54,472 bases of DNA from ZC4RG30 sp040508085 (GCA_040508085.1 JBEVNO010000034.1:1-54472); one strand, 5' to 3'; counted from the stretch's first letter, positions 16,520 to 25,776 are shown. Program-made: numbers and translations. The notes: generated from the sequence alone by a model not told the origin.

Positions 16520-16738
16520 TCAGCCGGCGACGGCCAGACCGGGGGCCGCGGAATCGACGCCCTCAGCTGAACTGCGCTCGTTGCGGATACGCTCGAAAAT
16601 CTCTTCACGGTGCACGGAAACCGACTTCGGGGCATTCACGCCCACGCGTACCTGGTTTCCCTTGACCCCGAGGATGGTGACGGTCACTTCCTCATTGATC
16701 ACGACCGCCTCGCCAACTCGACGGGTAAGAATCAACAT
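16520..16738 (-). CDS. csrA: Carbon storage regulator CsrA
   Basis: Global post-transcriptional regulator of 72 residues that binds GGA motifs in mRNA leaders as a dimer. The core matches the family closely: MLILTRRVGEAVVI, VTVTILGVKGNQVRVGVNAP and VHREEIFERI, with the RNA-binding Arg in HREE. The C-terminal ~18 residues form the usual variable Ala/Gly-rich tail. AAGGAG lies 8 bases before the ATG. It follows alaS on the same strand and precedes tRNA-Ser, as in many gammaproteobacteria. Confidence 0.98.
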   Translation of the reverse strand: MLILTRRVGEAVVINEEVTVTILGVKGNQVRVGVNAPKSVSVHREEIFERIRNERSSAEGVDSAAPGLAVAG

Positions 16739-16870
16739 TGTTTACGCTCCTTCGCAAATCGTGGAAACCATGGTGCCGCTGAGTTCTCCGCGGACGAATA
16801 GGAGATTCCCTTAATACCCTGTCGCCAGGCACTTGCACAGCTTACGTATACGTCACAAAACCTGCCAAAC
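16739..16870 (-). promoter_or_regulatory. csrA promoter and leader with GGA motifs
   Basis: On the minus strand a candidate promoter TTGTTT, 16 bases, TATACG lies at the upstream end. The leader then carries several GGA triplets, including one within the Shine-Dalgarno AAGGAG, which could allow CsrA to repress its own translation, as known for E. coli csrA. Promoter hexamers are weak matches. Confidence 0.4.
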
Positions 16871-16878
16871 AAGGGAAA

Positions 16879-16902
16879 TGCATGCAGCGACTGCCGCATG
16901 CA
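16879..16902 (-). terminator. Hairpin just after alaS, possible weak terminator
   Basis: TGCATGC and GCATGCA form a perfect 7-base stem with a 10-base loop, 3 bases past the alaS stop, followed on the minus strand by TTTCCCTTGTTT. The tail is only moderately T-rich, so termination may be partial and csrA may receive read-through transcription. Confidence 0.4.
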
Positions 16903-16905
16903 GTA

Positions 16906-19527
16906 CTACAGCTTGGCCTGCACCATGCCCTGGACTGATGCCAGGGCCGCCGGCAGGGCATCCGGTTTGGTGCCGCCGGCCTGCGCGAAATCCGCGCGGC
17001 CGCCACCACGGCCACCCACCTGGGAGGCCACCGCGCCGACGATGTCGCCAGCCTTGATGCGCGCAGTGAGGTCGGCAGTCACTCCCGCAACCAGCGTGAC
17101 CTTGCTGCCCTCGCCCGTGCTGGCCAGCACAATGACCGCGGACTTCAGGCGCTCCTTGAGCTGGTCAACTGCATTGCGCAGCGCGGTAGCGTCGGCGCCT
17201 TCAACCACCGTTGCCAGCACCTTGACGGTGCCCACATCGACGGCGCCGGCTGCAAGGTCTGTGCCCTGCCCGCTGGCCAGCTTGTCCTTCAGCGAGCGCA
17301 ACTGCTTCTCCAGCGCGCGCACCTGCTCCTGGCCTTCCTGCACGCGCTGCACCACGTCTTCCCGGCCGCCGCGAACCAGCCCCGCGACATTGCGCAGCAG
17401 ATCCTCGGTCTGCGTTATGTAATCGAGCGCCCCATCCCCGGTAACGGCCTCAATGCGGCGCACGCCAGCGGCGACGCCACCTTCGGACACGATCTTGAAC
17501 AAACCGATATCTCCGGTGCGCTGCACATGCGTGCCGCCGCAGAGCTCGGTCGAGAACGTGCCCAGTTTCAGCACGCGCACCACGTCGCCATATTTCTCGC
17601 CGAACAGCGCAATGGCGCCGCTGGCCACCGCGTCGTCGTAAGACATGGAGCTGATGTGGCCTTCGTGGTTGGCGCGTATCTCCTCGTTCACGCGGCGTTC
17701 GATGCGGTGCAGCTCATCGGGGCTCACCGGCTGTGAATGGGCGAAATCGAAGCGCAGGCGATCCGGCGCCACCAGCGAACCCTTCTGCTGCACATGCGTG
17801 CCCAGCACTTCGCGCAGCGCGGCGTGCAGCAGATGCGTAGCGGTGTGGTTGCGCTTGGTGCGGTCGCGGCGGGTGGAATCCACCTGCGCGGCGATGCTGT
17901 CGCCCACCTTCAGCGCGCCGCCGGCGAGCTTGCCGATATGGGCGAATGCCGCACCACGCTTGCGGGTATCGGCCACAGTGAAATGCGCGCCGCCCAGGGC
18001 GAGTTCACCGGTATCACCCACCTGGCCGCCCGACTCGGCATAAAACGGCGTGCGCTCCAGCACCACTTCGCCCTCGTCGCCTGCCTCGAGCTGCGGCACG
18101 GGCGCGCCGGCCTTCAGCAACGCAACGATGCGCGAGCTGCCGCTGACTGCGTCGTAGCCGCTGAAATCCGTGATGGTGCCCAGATCCGGGCCGCTGCGCA
18201 TATCCACACCGAAGCGGCTGGCCGCACGGGCACGCACGCGCTGCGCGTCCATTTCGCGCTCGTAGCCGGCCATGTCGGCGGCCAGATTGCGCTCACGCAG
18301 CACGTCCGCGGTCAGATCCGGAGGAAAGCCGAAGGTGTCGTGCAGTTTGAACACCACCTCGCCGCTGACCGTGTCCGAGCCATGCAGGCCCGCAATGGCC
18401 TCTTCGAGCAGCGACATGCCGGTGGCGAGGGTGCGGGCGAACTGCTCGCCCTCCTTCAGCAGCACATCGCGGATGAAGGTCTGCTTCTCCCTCAGCACCG
18501 GGTAGGCATCGCCCATCACCTCGGCAAGCGCGGGCAGCAGCCCGGCGAAGAAGGTCGGCGCGGCGCCAAACTTGTGCCCGTGCCGCATGGCGCGCCGCAT
18601 GATGCGGCGCAAGACATAGCCGCGCCCCTCGTTCGAAGGCGTGACGCCATCGGCCACCAGGAAGGAGCAGGCACGGATGTGGTCGGCGATGACGCGCAGC
18701 GACGGGCTCTGCATATCACCCGTGCCCAGCAGCTTCGCCGTGGCGATGATCAGGTGCTGGAAAAGGTCGATCTCGTAATTGGACTGCACGCCCTGCATGA
18801 CTGCGCAGATGCGCTCCAGGCCCATGCCGGTATCCACGGAAGGCTTGGGCAGCGGGGTGAGCGTGCCATCGGCCGCGCGGTCGAACTGCATGAACACGAG
18901 GTTCCAGATCTCGACGTAGCGGTCTCCATCTTCGTCCGGTGAGCCGGGCGGACCACCGGGAATATGCGCCCCGTGGTCGTAGAAGATCTCGGTGCAGGGC
19001 CCGCAGGGGCCTGTGTCACCCATCGACCAGAAATTGGATTTCTCGCCGAGGCGCGTAAGGCGATGGGCCGGGACGCCGATCTCGTCGATCCACAGCTTCG
19101 CCGCCTCGTCGTCGTCCTGGTAGACGGTGACCCAGAGTCGCTGCGGATCGATCTGCATCGCCTGGGTGAGGAAATCCCAGGCGAAGCGGATGGCATCACG
19201 CTTGAAGTAATCCCCGAAGCTGAAGTTGCCCAGCATTTCGAAGAATGTGTGATGGCGGGCGGTGTAGCCCACGTTCTCCAGGTCGTTGTGCTTGCCCCCG
19301 GCACGCACGCAGCGCTGGCTGGAGGTGGCCCGCACATAGGGGCGCGGATCCTTGCCAAGGAACACATCCTTGAACTGCACCATGCCGGCATTGGTGAACA
19401 GCAGCGTCGGGTCGTTGCCCGGCACCAGGCTGCTGGACGCTATGACGCTGTGGCCCTGGCGGGCAAAGTAGTCGAGGAAAGCGCTGCGGATCTCAGCGGC
19501 GGAAAACGGCTTTTTGGCAGTGGTCAT
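16906..19527 (-). CDS. alaS: Alanyl-tRNA synthetase
   Basis: Attaches alanine to tRNA-Ala in the cytoplasm; 873 residues, the normal full length. The class II catalytic domain is at the N-terminus (FLDYFARQGH, LFTNAGMVQFKDVFLG, RCVRAGGKHNDLENVG). The editing domain has the zinc-binding HTATHLLHA and CGGTH motifs, which clear mischarged Ser and Gly. The C-terminal coiled region and C-Ala domain (GGRGGGRADFAQAGG) complete it. The ATG overlaps the recX stop by an ATGA junction, so translation is coupled to recX and the gene may be partly transcribed from the LexA-controlled recA promoter. Confidence 0.98.
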   Translation of the reverse strand: MTTAKKPFSAAEIRSAFLDYFARQGHSVIASSSLVPGNDPTLLFTNAGMVQFKDVFLGKDPRPYVRATSSQRCVRAGGKHNDLENVGYTARHHTFFEMLGNFSFGDYFKRDAIRFAWDFLTQAMQIDPQRLWVTVYQDDDEAAKLWIDEIGVPAHRLTRLGEKSNFWSMGDTGPCGPCTEIFYDHGAHIPGGPPGSPDEDGDRYVEIWNLVFMQFDRAADGTLTPLPKPSVDTGMGLERICAVMQGVQSNYEIDLFQHLIIATAKLLGTGDMQSPSLRVIADHIRACSFLVADGVTPSNEGRGYVLRRIMRRAMRHGHKFGAAPTFFAGLLPALAEVMGDAYPVLREKQTFIRDVLLKEGEQFARTLATGMSLLEEAIAGLHGSDTVSGEVVFKLHDTFGFPPDLTADVLRERNLAADMAGYEREMDAQRVRARAASRFGVDMRSGPDLGTITDFSGYDAVSGSSRIVALLKAGAPVPQLEAGDEGEVVLERTPFYAESGGQVGDTGELALGGAHFTVADTRKRGAAFAHIGKLAGGALKVGDSIAAQVDSTRRDRTKRNHTATHLLHAALREVLGTHVQQKGSLVAPDRLRFDFAHSQPVSPDELHRIERRVNEEIRANHEGHISSMSYDDAVASGAIALFGEKYGDVVRVLKLGTFSTELCGGTHVQRTGDIGLFKIVSEGGVAAGVRRIEAVTGDGALDYITQTEDLLRNVAGLVRGGREDVVQRVQEGQEQVRALEKQLRSLKDKLASGQGTDLAAGAVDVGTVKVLATVVEGADATALRNAVDQLKERLKSAVIVLASTGEGSKVTLVAGVTADLTARIKAGDIVGAVASQVGGRGGGRADFAQAGGTKPDALPAALASVQGMVQAKL

Positions 19528-20033
19528 TGATCATCGTCAGGAACGCCCGAGACATCGCCCAGGCAACTGACCATATGATCCTTGGAAAAGCCCCGGTATT
19601 GCAAAAAACGCATCTGCTTCGCCCGCGCCGGCCACCCCACCGGGGTGGATGCGCCGAATTTGCGCTGCCTGACCTCGCCAGCCAGCTGCTGCCAGTCCGG
19701 GCCGGATTCCAGCGCCTCTGCTACCAGTTCATCGGAAAGGCCCGCCTGGCGCAGCTCCTGACGGATACGGGCCGGCCCCTGGCCGCGCCCGGCCAGCATG
19801 CGCACCAGGCTGCCGGCGTAGCGGTTGTCGTCCAGCAGCTGCTCGCCCACCAGTTCGGCGATGACCTCGGTGACGGTCTCCCTGGCGTAGCCCTTGCGGG
19901 CCAGCGTGGACGCCAGCTCTGCGCTGGCGTATTCCCGGCGCGCCAGCATGGCCAGCGCACCGGCCCGGACTGCCTGCGGATCGGCAGCCCGGTGCTCGTC
20001 TACCTTGCGCGGGCCCCCGCGGCCGAATGCCAT
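19524..20033 (-). CDS. recX: Regulatory protein RecX
   Basis: Modulator of RecA filaments; 169 residues, the usual size. The three-helix repeats of RecX are visible (ALAMLARREYASAELASTL, EVIAELVGEQLLDDNRYAG, IRQELRQAGLSDELVAEAL, FLQYRGFSKD). It lies 25 bases after recA on the same strand and overlaps alaS by 4 bases, so recA-recX-alaS is probably one transcript. The N-terminal ~20 residues are basic and variable, as in the family. Confidence 0.95.
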   Translation of the reverse strand: MAFGRGGPRKVDEHRAADPQAVRAGALAMLARREYASAELASTLARKGYARETVTEVIAELVGEQLLDDNRYAGSLVRMLAGRGQGPARIRQELRQAGLSDELVAEALESGPDWQQLAGEVRQRKFGASTPVGWPARAKQMRFLQYRGFSKDHMVSCLGDVSGVPDDDQ

Positions 20034-20058
20034 GCCTGCCTCTGCGCCCGGCAGCGGA

Positions 20059-21090
20059 TCAGTTCAACTTCTCGACGGTCTCTGCGGCGGGACCCTTGCG
20101 GGCGGGCAGCAGGCGCGCACGGATCTGCTCCTCGATTTCGCGCGCAGTCTCCGGATGCTCCTTCAGGAAGTTGCGGGCGTTTTCCTTGCCCTGGCCGATG
20201 CGCTCACCGTGGTAGCTGTACCAGGCACCGGACTTCTCGATGATGCCCTGCGAACTGCCCAGGTCGATGATCTCGCCTTCGCGGGAGATACCCAGGCCGT
20301 ACATGATTTCGAACTCCGCCTCGCGGAACGGGGGCGAGACCTTGTTCTTGACCACCTTGACGCGGGTCTGGTTGCCCACCACTTCCTCGCCATTCTTGAT
20401 GGCGCCGATGCGGCGGATGTCCAGGCGCACCGAGGCGTAGAACTTCAGCGCATTGCCACCGGTGGTGGTCTCCGGGTTGCCGAACATCACGCCGATCTTC
20501 ATGCGGATCTGGTTGATGAAGATGACGATAGTGTTGGAGCGCTTGATGTTGCCGGTGAGCTTGCGCAGCGCCTGCGACATCAGGCGGGCGTGCAGGCCGA
20601 CCTGCAGCTCCCCCATTTCGCCTTCGATCTCGGCCTTGGGGGTGAGCGCCGCCACGGAATCCACCACGACGATGTCGACCGCGCCGGAGCGGACCAGCAT
20701 GTCGGTGATTTCCAGGGCCTGCTCACCCGTATCCGGCTGCGACACCAGCAGGTCGTCGATATTGACGCCCAGCCGCTGCGCATAGGTGGGATCGAGGGCG
20801 TGCTCGGCATCGACGAACGCCGCGGTGCCGCCGACTTTCTGGATTTCGGCCACAACCTGTAACGTGAGCGTGGTTTTGCCAGAAGACTCAGGACCGTAGA
20901 TTTCTACTACGCGGCCCCGTGGCAGGCCGCCGATGCCGAGCGCGATATCAAGCCCCAGCGAGCCGGTGGAGACCGCCTCGATGTCGAAGGTGGTGGTGCC
21001 ATCACCCAGCCGCATGACCGAACCTTTGCCGAACTGCTTTTCGATCTGGCCGAGCGCTGCGACAAGGGCCTTCTTGCGATTTTCTTCCAT
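20059..21090 (-). CDS. recA: Recombinase RecA
   Basis: Strand-exchange ATPase of homologous recombination and co-protease for LexA; 343 residues. ATG 21090 was chosen because it gives the canonical MEENRKKALVAALGQIEKQF start; the open frame continues upstream but without RecA content. Walker A is GPESSGKTT, Walker B IVVVDSVAAL, and loop L2 includes FGNPETTTGGNALKFYASVR. The C-terminal tail is short and, unusually for acid-tailed RecA proteins, contains several basic residues. A LexA box lies 56 bases before the start, so SOS induction is expected. Confidence 0.99.
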   Translation of the reverse strand: MEENRKKALVAALGQIEKQFGKGSVMRLGDGTTTFDIEAVSTGSLGLDIALGIGGLPRGRVVEIYGPESSGKTTLTLQVVAEIQKVGGTAAFVDAEHALDPTYAQRLGVNIDDLLVSQPDTGEQALEITDMLVRSGAVDIVVVDSVAALTPKAEIEGEMGELQVGLHARLMSQALRKLTGNIKRSNTIVIFINQIRMKIGVMFGNPETTTGGNALKFYASVRLDIRRIGAIKNGEEVVGNQTRVKVVKNKVSPPFREAEFEIMYGLGISREGEIIDLGSSQGIIEKSGAWYSYHGERIGQGKENARNFLKEHPETAREIEEQIRARLLPARKGPAAETVEKLN

Positions 21091-21145
21091 GGACGGGTGC
21101 CTCGATGGGGGAGCGTGAACGTTGGGAGGATGATGCCACAGGGTA

Positions 21146-21161
21146 CTGTATATGTATACAG
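21146..21161 (-). promoter_or_regulatory. LexA (SOS) box upstream of recA
   Basis: CTGTATATGTATACAG fits the gammaproteobacterial LexA consensus CTG-N10-CAG and is palindromic except for the two central bases. It lies 56 bases before the recA start, where it would overlap the promoter, and close to the end of pncC upstream. Confidence 0.92.
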
Positions 21162-21235
21162 TGTTATTGCGGCGTTCGACCAGGAATGCCGGGCTCGCGG
21201 ACCGCAGGGGCGATCCGATCATAGGATCGCGGCGG

Positions 21236-21742
21236 CTAGGCTTCCAGCAGCATTTGCAGCGCGTAGGCAACCGAATGCCGCCGCACCGCGTCGCGGTTGC
21301 CATCGAACTGCCGCCGCATCCCCATGGCGCCATACTGGCCATTGGGCATGCGCACCGCCCGGCCGAACCACACCTCGCCCACCGGGTGCGCCTGGCTGCC
21401 CCCGTCCGGGCCGGCCACGCCACTGATGGCGATGGACCGGTGCGCGCTGCTGACTACCAGCGCGCCCACGGCCATCTCGATCACTGTGGCCTCGCTCACC
21501 GCGCCGTGCGATTCAAGCGTCTCTGCGGAGACGCCGAGCTGCCGCTGCTTGGCCTCGTTCGAATAGGTGACCACGCCCGAATCGAACCAGCGGGAACTGC
21601 CGGGCATGTCGGTGATGAGCTTGGACAGGTAGCCGCCAGTGCAGGATTCGGCCGTAGCAATGGTCAGGCCACGCTGCAGCAGCGATTCGCCGAGGCGCAG
21701 CGCCAGCAACGCCAGTTCGTTGTCGGTGGGCACGTGGTTCAC
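21236..21742 (-). CDS. pncC: Nicotinamide-nucleotide amidase PncC (CinA C-terminal family)
   Basis: Deamidates NMN to nicotinate mononucleotide in NAD recycling; 168 residues, matching the stand-alone PncC form (YgaD) rather than full-length CinA. The catalytic Ser is S33 in TAESCTGG, followed by GVVTYSNEAK and the SGVAGPDGG motif. The start codon is GTG at 21742, 12 bases after the stop of the upstream transporter gene, suggesting an operon. Its place just upstream of recA repeats the E. coli order. The recA LexA box lies 75 bases after its stop. Confidence 0.95.
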   Translation of the reverse strand: MNHVPTDNELALLALRLGESLLQRGLTIATAESCTGGYLSKLITDMPGSSRWFDSGVVTYSNEAKQRQLGVSAETLESHGAVSEATVIEMAVGALVVSSAHRSIAISGVAGPDGGSQAHPVGEVWFGRAVRMPNGQYGAMGMRRQFDGNRDAVRRHSVAYALQMLLEA

Positions 21743-21754
21743 GTTCCCCCGAGC

Positions 21755-23050
21755 TTACTGCCTGGCGGCGGCCTCGCGTGCGCGTTTTTCCTGCTGCCGG
21801 CCCAGACCGAATGACAGCGCGGCCCAGCCTCCCGCCAGCACGACGCCAATGGCGGCCAGTGTCGGCTGCACCGCCATCACCTTGGCCAGACCGGTATAGA
21901 TGAAGGCATTGACGAAATCCGCGCCGCGGAATACGGCCCCGTCCACGATGTTCTTCGCCTTGAATTTTTCCTCACGGCTGACCACCGGCCACAGTGATTC
22001 GCGCGCCACGTTGGCGATGCCGAAATTCGCCGCCCGCTGGCAGGCCTGGAAGGCGGCAACCATGAACAGCGCGGAGGTGAACATCAGGCCGCTGAAACCG
22101 ATGACGAACACCAGCGGGAGGATGGCAAGCGCCGGACCGATGCCCACGCCCTTGATGATGCGACCGGTACCGAGCAACTGCACCACCAGGGACAGGATGC
22201 CCACCCAGAATGCGATGTCGGCGAAAATGCTGGTGCGCTGTTTGAGGTCGTCGGTGTACGAGGCCACGATGTGTGCCTGCGTCAGGTACAGGAAGGTGCC
22301 CAGCAGCGACAGCAGGAACACCCACAGGCCGATGCTGCCCAGGTAGCGCGACTTGAACAGCAGCCCGAAACCGTCGAACACGCCGCCGCCCACGGGCTTC
22401 TTCTCGCGGCCGGCACTGGCGGCGACGAAATCCTTGTTGGTGGCCTGCAGCAGCGCGGCCGCCGATTCCAGCCGGTTGGCGCAGACGATGGCGCAGATGA
22501 GCAGCCCGCCCGCGACCAGCAGCAGGTTGGGAACACCCAGGGGCTGCACCAGCAGCTTGGTGATCTTGGGGCCCAGGATGGTGCCGATCGAGCCGCCGGC
22601 CGCAATGAACCCGAACAGGCGCTTGCCCTGCTCGGAGGAGTAGAGATCCGCCATGAAGGTCCAGAAGATGGACACCGTGAAAACCGAGAACACGGTGATC
22701 CAGATGAAGAACGCCTTGGGGACGATGTCCGGCGCCACTTCGGATCTCAGCAGGAACCAGAAAATCAGCATGTTCGCGACCAGGAACAGGTATGCCGCGG
22801 GCACGAAGCGCTGGCGCGGCAGCTTGGCAGCGATGGTGGCCTGCAGTGGCGCGGTGATCAGGGCAACAACGAAGGTGCCGAAGAACAGCCAGGGCAGATC
22901 CTGCGCGCCGCCGCGGATGCCGAAGGCATCGCGTATCGGCAGCAGCATGTAATAGGTGGACATCAGGAAGAAGAAATAAGCGAAGGACCAGAACAGTGCC
23001 TTGCCTTCCCCCGATTCGAAGTTCACGAGCTTCTTGATGAGCGTTTGCAT
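21755..23050 (-). CDS. MFS-like transporter of the ATP/ADP translocase (NTT) type
   Basis: Integral membrane carrier of 431 residues with about 12 hydrophobic segments. I recognise the proteobacterial proteins usually annotated as MFS transporter or COG3202 ATP/ADP translocase (SFAYFFFLMSTYYMLLPIRD near the N-terminus, LYSSEQGKRLFGFIAAGGSIG in the first half). The substrate in free-living bacteria is unknown; nucleotide exchange is known only for relatives in intracellular bacteria and plastids. ATG 23050 was preferred over 23143 because it gives the typical N-terminus, and TATGCT lies just 6 bases upstream with no Shine-Dalgarno site (leaderless candidate). It precedes pncC by 12 bases. Confidence 0.85.
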   Translation of the reverse strand: MQTLIKKLVNFESGEGKALFWSFAYFFFLMSTYYMLLPIRDAFGIRGGAQDLPWLFFGTFVVALITAPLQATIAAKLPRQRFVPAAYLFLVANMLIFWFLLRSEVAPDIVPKAFFIWITVFSVFTVSIFWTFMADLYSSEQGKRLFGFIAAGGSIGTILGPKITKLLVQPLGVPNLLLVAGGLLICAIVCANRLESAAALLQATNKDFVAASAGREKKPVGGGVFDGFGLLFKSRYLGSIGLWVFLLSLLGTFLYLTQAHIVASYTDDLKQRTSIFADIAFWVGILSLVVQLLGTGRIIKGVGIGPALAILPLVFVIGFSGLMFTSALFMVAAFQACQRAANFGIANVARESLWPVVSREEKFKAKNIVDGAVFRGADFVNAFIYTGLAKVMAVQPTLAAIGVVLAGGWAALSFGLGRQQEKRAREAAARQ

Positions 23051-23251
23051 CCGGTCAGCATAGCTGCGCGGGCCAAGGCCGCGCCACCGAATTTGCGTTA
23101 CCGCTGCATGAATGCCGGTTTCGCCTTGTGAATCGCGGAACAAATGTTGGCAGTCCTGTCAGCGGACATGCAGCGCGCATTGCTGTCAGATGCGGCCTAC
23201 CCGCCGTGCATTCGCTGCGCACAACGCTGCCGGGGCTGCCAAAATAACCGC

Positions 23252-23980
23252 ATGGTTCAAGTCCCGCCGCTGGCGCCTGCTGACTGCATCTTCCTGGATC
23301 TCGACGGCACCCTGCTCGCCCTGCGCGATGACCCGCTCATCGTCCACGCCGATGCAGCCCTGTGCGAATTGCTGGCGCGCTGCGCATCCCGCCTCGACGG
23401 CGCACTGGCCATCGTCAGCGGTCGCCCGATCGCGGATCTGGATGCCTGCTTCGAGCCGCTGCGCTTTCCCGCAGCGGGCGTGCACGGAGTGGAACATCGC
23501 GCCGCGGATGGTGTTACAACATCCCTCCCCACCGAGACAGCGCGCCTCAGACCTGCCGCGCGCAAGCTGGCCACAGCCATGGAGGCCATCCCGATGTCAT
23601 ACCTGGAAGACAAGGGCGCGAGCCTCGCCCTGCACTGGCGGCGCGCACCAGCAGGCGCCGCGGCACTGCGCGGCCTGGCACAGGAGGCGCTGGCAGAGCT
23701 GGGACCTTCTTTCAGGCTGCTGGAGGGCAACTGCGTGGTGGAAGTGCTGCCCGCCGCGGCCAACAAGGGCGATGCGGTGCGTGCCTTCCTGCGCGAAGCG
23801 CCATTCAGCGGCCGGCGTCCCGTCTATATCGGCGATGACGTGACCGACCTGCCCGGATTCGATGCGGCCCGCGAGGCTGGTGGCTACGGCATTGCCGTAG
23901 GCAGCCGCGTCGCGGCGGACCACCACCTGCCGGATGTCGATGCCGTCCGTTGCTGGCTTGCGGAGACTGTTAATGACTGA
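23252..23980 (+). CDS. otsB: Trehalose-6-phosphate phosphatase
   Basis: HAD-family phosphatase of 242 residues that converts trehalose 6-phosphate to trehalose. Motif I is FLDLDGTL (nucleophile first Asp), motif II IVSGRP, then LEDKGASLALHWR, the substrate-binding segment VEVLPAAANKGDAV and motif IV YIGDDVTD. ATG 23252 was chosen because the fold begins about 14 residues later; the upstream ATG at 23144 adds a Cys-rich stretch unlike the family. CAAAAT lies 6 bases before the start. Its stop overlaps the start of the GH15 gene by 8 bases, the first step of a three-gene trehalose operon. Confidence 0.95.
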   Translation: MVQVPPLAPADCIFLDLDGTLLALRDDPLIVHADAALCELLARCASRLDGALAIVSGRPIADLDACFEPLRFPAAGVHGVEHRAADGVTTSLPTETARLRPAARKLATAMEAIPMSYLEDKGASLALHWRRAPAGAAALRGLAQEALAELGPSFRLLEGNCVVEVLPAAANKGDAVRAFLREAPFSGRRPVYIGDDVTDLPGFDAAREAGGYGIAVGSRVAADHHLPDVDAVRCWLAETVND

Positions 23981-25772
23981 GCCCGGACCCCTGGATCTGG
24001 CGGTAATTGGCAATTGCCAGATCGCCGCCCTGATCGACACCCATGCCTGCATCATCTGGATGTGCCTGCCGCAGCCGGATGGGGATCCGGTGTTCGCTGG
24101 TCTGCTGCAGACCGGGCTTGGCGCATCCAGCGACGGGGTGTTCGCTGTCGAGGTTGCGGATCTGGTGAACACGCAGCAACGCTATGTGCGCAACACCGCC
24201 ATCCTGGAGACGCTGTTGACGGCGGCCGACGGCAGCGCCGTGCGCATCACTGATTTCTGCCCGCGTTTCTCCTCCCGCGGCCGCATGTTCCGGCCGATGA
24301 ACATGGTGCGGCTGATCGAGCCGGTCACGGGCCGCCCGCGGGTGCGCGTACGGCTGGCGCCGATGCGCAATTACGGCAGCCCCAGTGCTTCCACGGGCGC
24401 GGGCAGCAACCACCTGAGTTTCGAGGGCCAGGGCGTGCGGTATCGCGTCACCACCGACGCGTCGCTGGTGCAGATCACCGAGGGCACGCAGACGCTGCTC
24501 GACCGGCCGCTGACCTTCGTGCTTGGTCCGGATGAGTCACTGGCCGAGGCGCCGCATGTGCTGGCCCAGCAATGGCTGGAGGAGACCCGCAACTGGTGGC
24601 AGGGCTGGGTGCGTGGTCTGGCCATTCCATTCGAATGGCAGGAAGAGGTGATCCGCGCCGCCATCACGCTGCAGCTGTGCGCCTTCGAGGATTCCGGCGC
24701 CGTGCTGGCCGCGTTGACCACCTCCATTCCCGAATCCGCCGACAGCGGCCGCGACTGGGACTACCGCTTCTGCTGGCTGCGCGATGCCTACTTCACGGTG
24801 CAGGCGCTGAACCGCCTTGGCGCCACGCGCACCATGGAAGGCTACCTGCACTATATCGATCGCATCGTCGCCGCCGCCGGCGAAGCCGCGCTGCAGCCGG
24901 TGTATTCGATCAGCGGCACCGGTACGCTGGCGGAGTACATCGTGGACACCCTGCCCGGCTTTCTCGGCATGGGCCCGGTACGCGTCGGCAACCAGGCCGC
25001 GGAACAGATCCAGCACGATGTGTATGGCGCGGTGATCCTGGCGCTGGCGCAGCTGTTCTTCGACCAGCGGCTGGTCAACCCGGGTGATGTAACGCTGTTC
25101 CGCGAGCTGACACGGCTGGGCGAGCGCGGCGCACGCCTGTTCGACCAGCCAGACGCGGGCCCGTGGGAATTCCGTGGCACCGCGCGCGCCCATACCTATT
25201 CGGCAGTGATGAGCTGGGCCGGCTGCGATCGCCTGGCACGCATTGCCGTGCACCTGGGCCTGGGCGAGGAGGCAGACCTGTGGCGCGAACGCGCCGATGC
25301 CATGCGCGAACAGATCCTGCAGCGCGCGTGGAACCCGCGTCGCCAGGCCTTTGTAGCGGCGCTGGATGGCACCGACGACCTGGATGCCTCGCTGCTGCTG
25401 CTGCCTGAACTGGGTTTCGTCGATGGCACTGATCCGCGCTTCGTGGCCACCATCGACACCATCGGCCGCGAACTGCGCGAAGGCGATCTGCTGTTCCGCT
25501 ACCGGCATGCCGATGATTTCGGCCGGCCGGAGACGGCGTTCACGGTATGCGCCTTCTGGCATGTGAATGCACTGGCGGCGGCCGGACGCCTCGAAGAGGC
25601 GCGCGAGCAGTTCACCAGCCTGCTGGCGCGGCGCAATCACCTGGGCCTGCTGTCCGAGGACATCCATCCCGAGTCGGGGCAGCTATGGGGCAATTTCCCG
25701 CAGACCTACAGCATGGTCGGCATCATTGCCTGTGCGTTGCGGTTGAGCCGCACCTGGGATTCGGCGCTGTAG
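23973..25772 (+). CDS. Glycoside hydrolase family 15 protein (glucoamylase/trehalase type)
   Basis: Glucosidase of 599 residues. It has an N-terminal beta-sandwich domain and a C-terminal (alpha/alpha)6 barrel with the family signatures SGRDWDYRFCWLRDAYFT and, near the C-terminus, GLLSEDIHPESGQLWGNFPQ, whose Glu is a likely catalytic residue. GGAG lies 7 bases before ATG 23973. No signal peptide, so cytoplasmic. Lying between otsB and otsA with overlap on one side and a 4-base gap on the other, it is probably produced with the trehalose enzymes. GH15 trehalases are known in mycobacteria, so a trehalase or small-oligoglucoside role is plausible; specificity is inferred from context only. Confidence 0.93.
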   Translation: MTEPGPLDLAVIGNCQIAALIDTHACIIWMCLPQPDGDPVFAGLLQTGLGASSDGVFAVEVADLVNTQQRYVRNTAILETLLTAADGSAVRITDFCPRFSSRGRMFRPMNMVRLIEPVTGRPRVRVRLAPMRNYGSPSASTGAGSNHLSFEGQGVRYRVTTDASLVQITEGTQTLLDRPLTFVLGPDESLAEAPHVLAQQWLEETRNWWQGWVRGLAIPFEWQEEVIRAAITLQLCAFEDSGAVLAALTTSIPESADSGRDWDYRFCWLRDAYFTVQALNRLGATRTMEGYLHYIDRIVAAAGEAALQPVYSISGTGTLAEYIVDTLPGFLGMGPVRVGNQAAEQIQHDVYGAVILALAQLFFDQRLVNPGDVTLFRELTRLGERGARLFDQPDAGPWEFRGTARAHTYSAVMSWAGCDRLARIAVHLGLGEEADLWRERADAMREQILQRAWNPRRQAFVAALDGTDDLDASLLLLPELGFVDGTDPRFVATIDTIGRELREGDLLFRYRHADDFGRPETAFTVCAFWHVNALAAAGRLEEAREQFTSLLARRNHLGLLSEDIHPESGQLWGNFPQTYSMVGIIACALRLSRTWDSAL

Positions 25773-25776
25773 ACGC

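Noticed and set aside
17737..18942. 401-residue plus-strand open frame over alaS
   Set aside because: Antisense shadow of a GC-rich gene; translation is His/Gln/Arg-rich without motifs.
24537..25667. 376-residue minus-strand open frame over the GH15 gene
   Set aside because: Antisense shadow of the GH15 gene, no domain seen.
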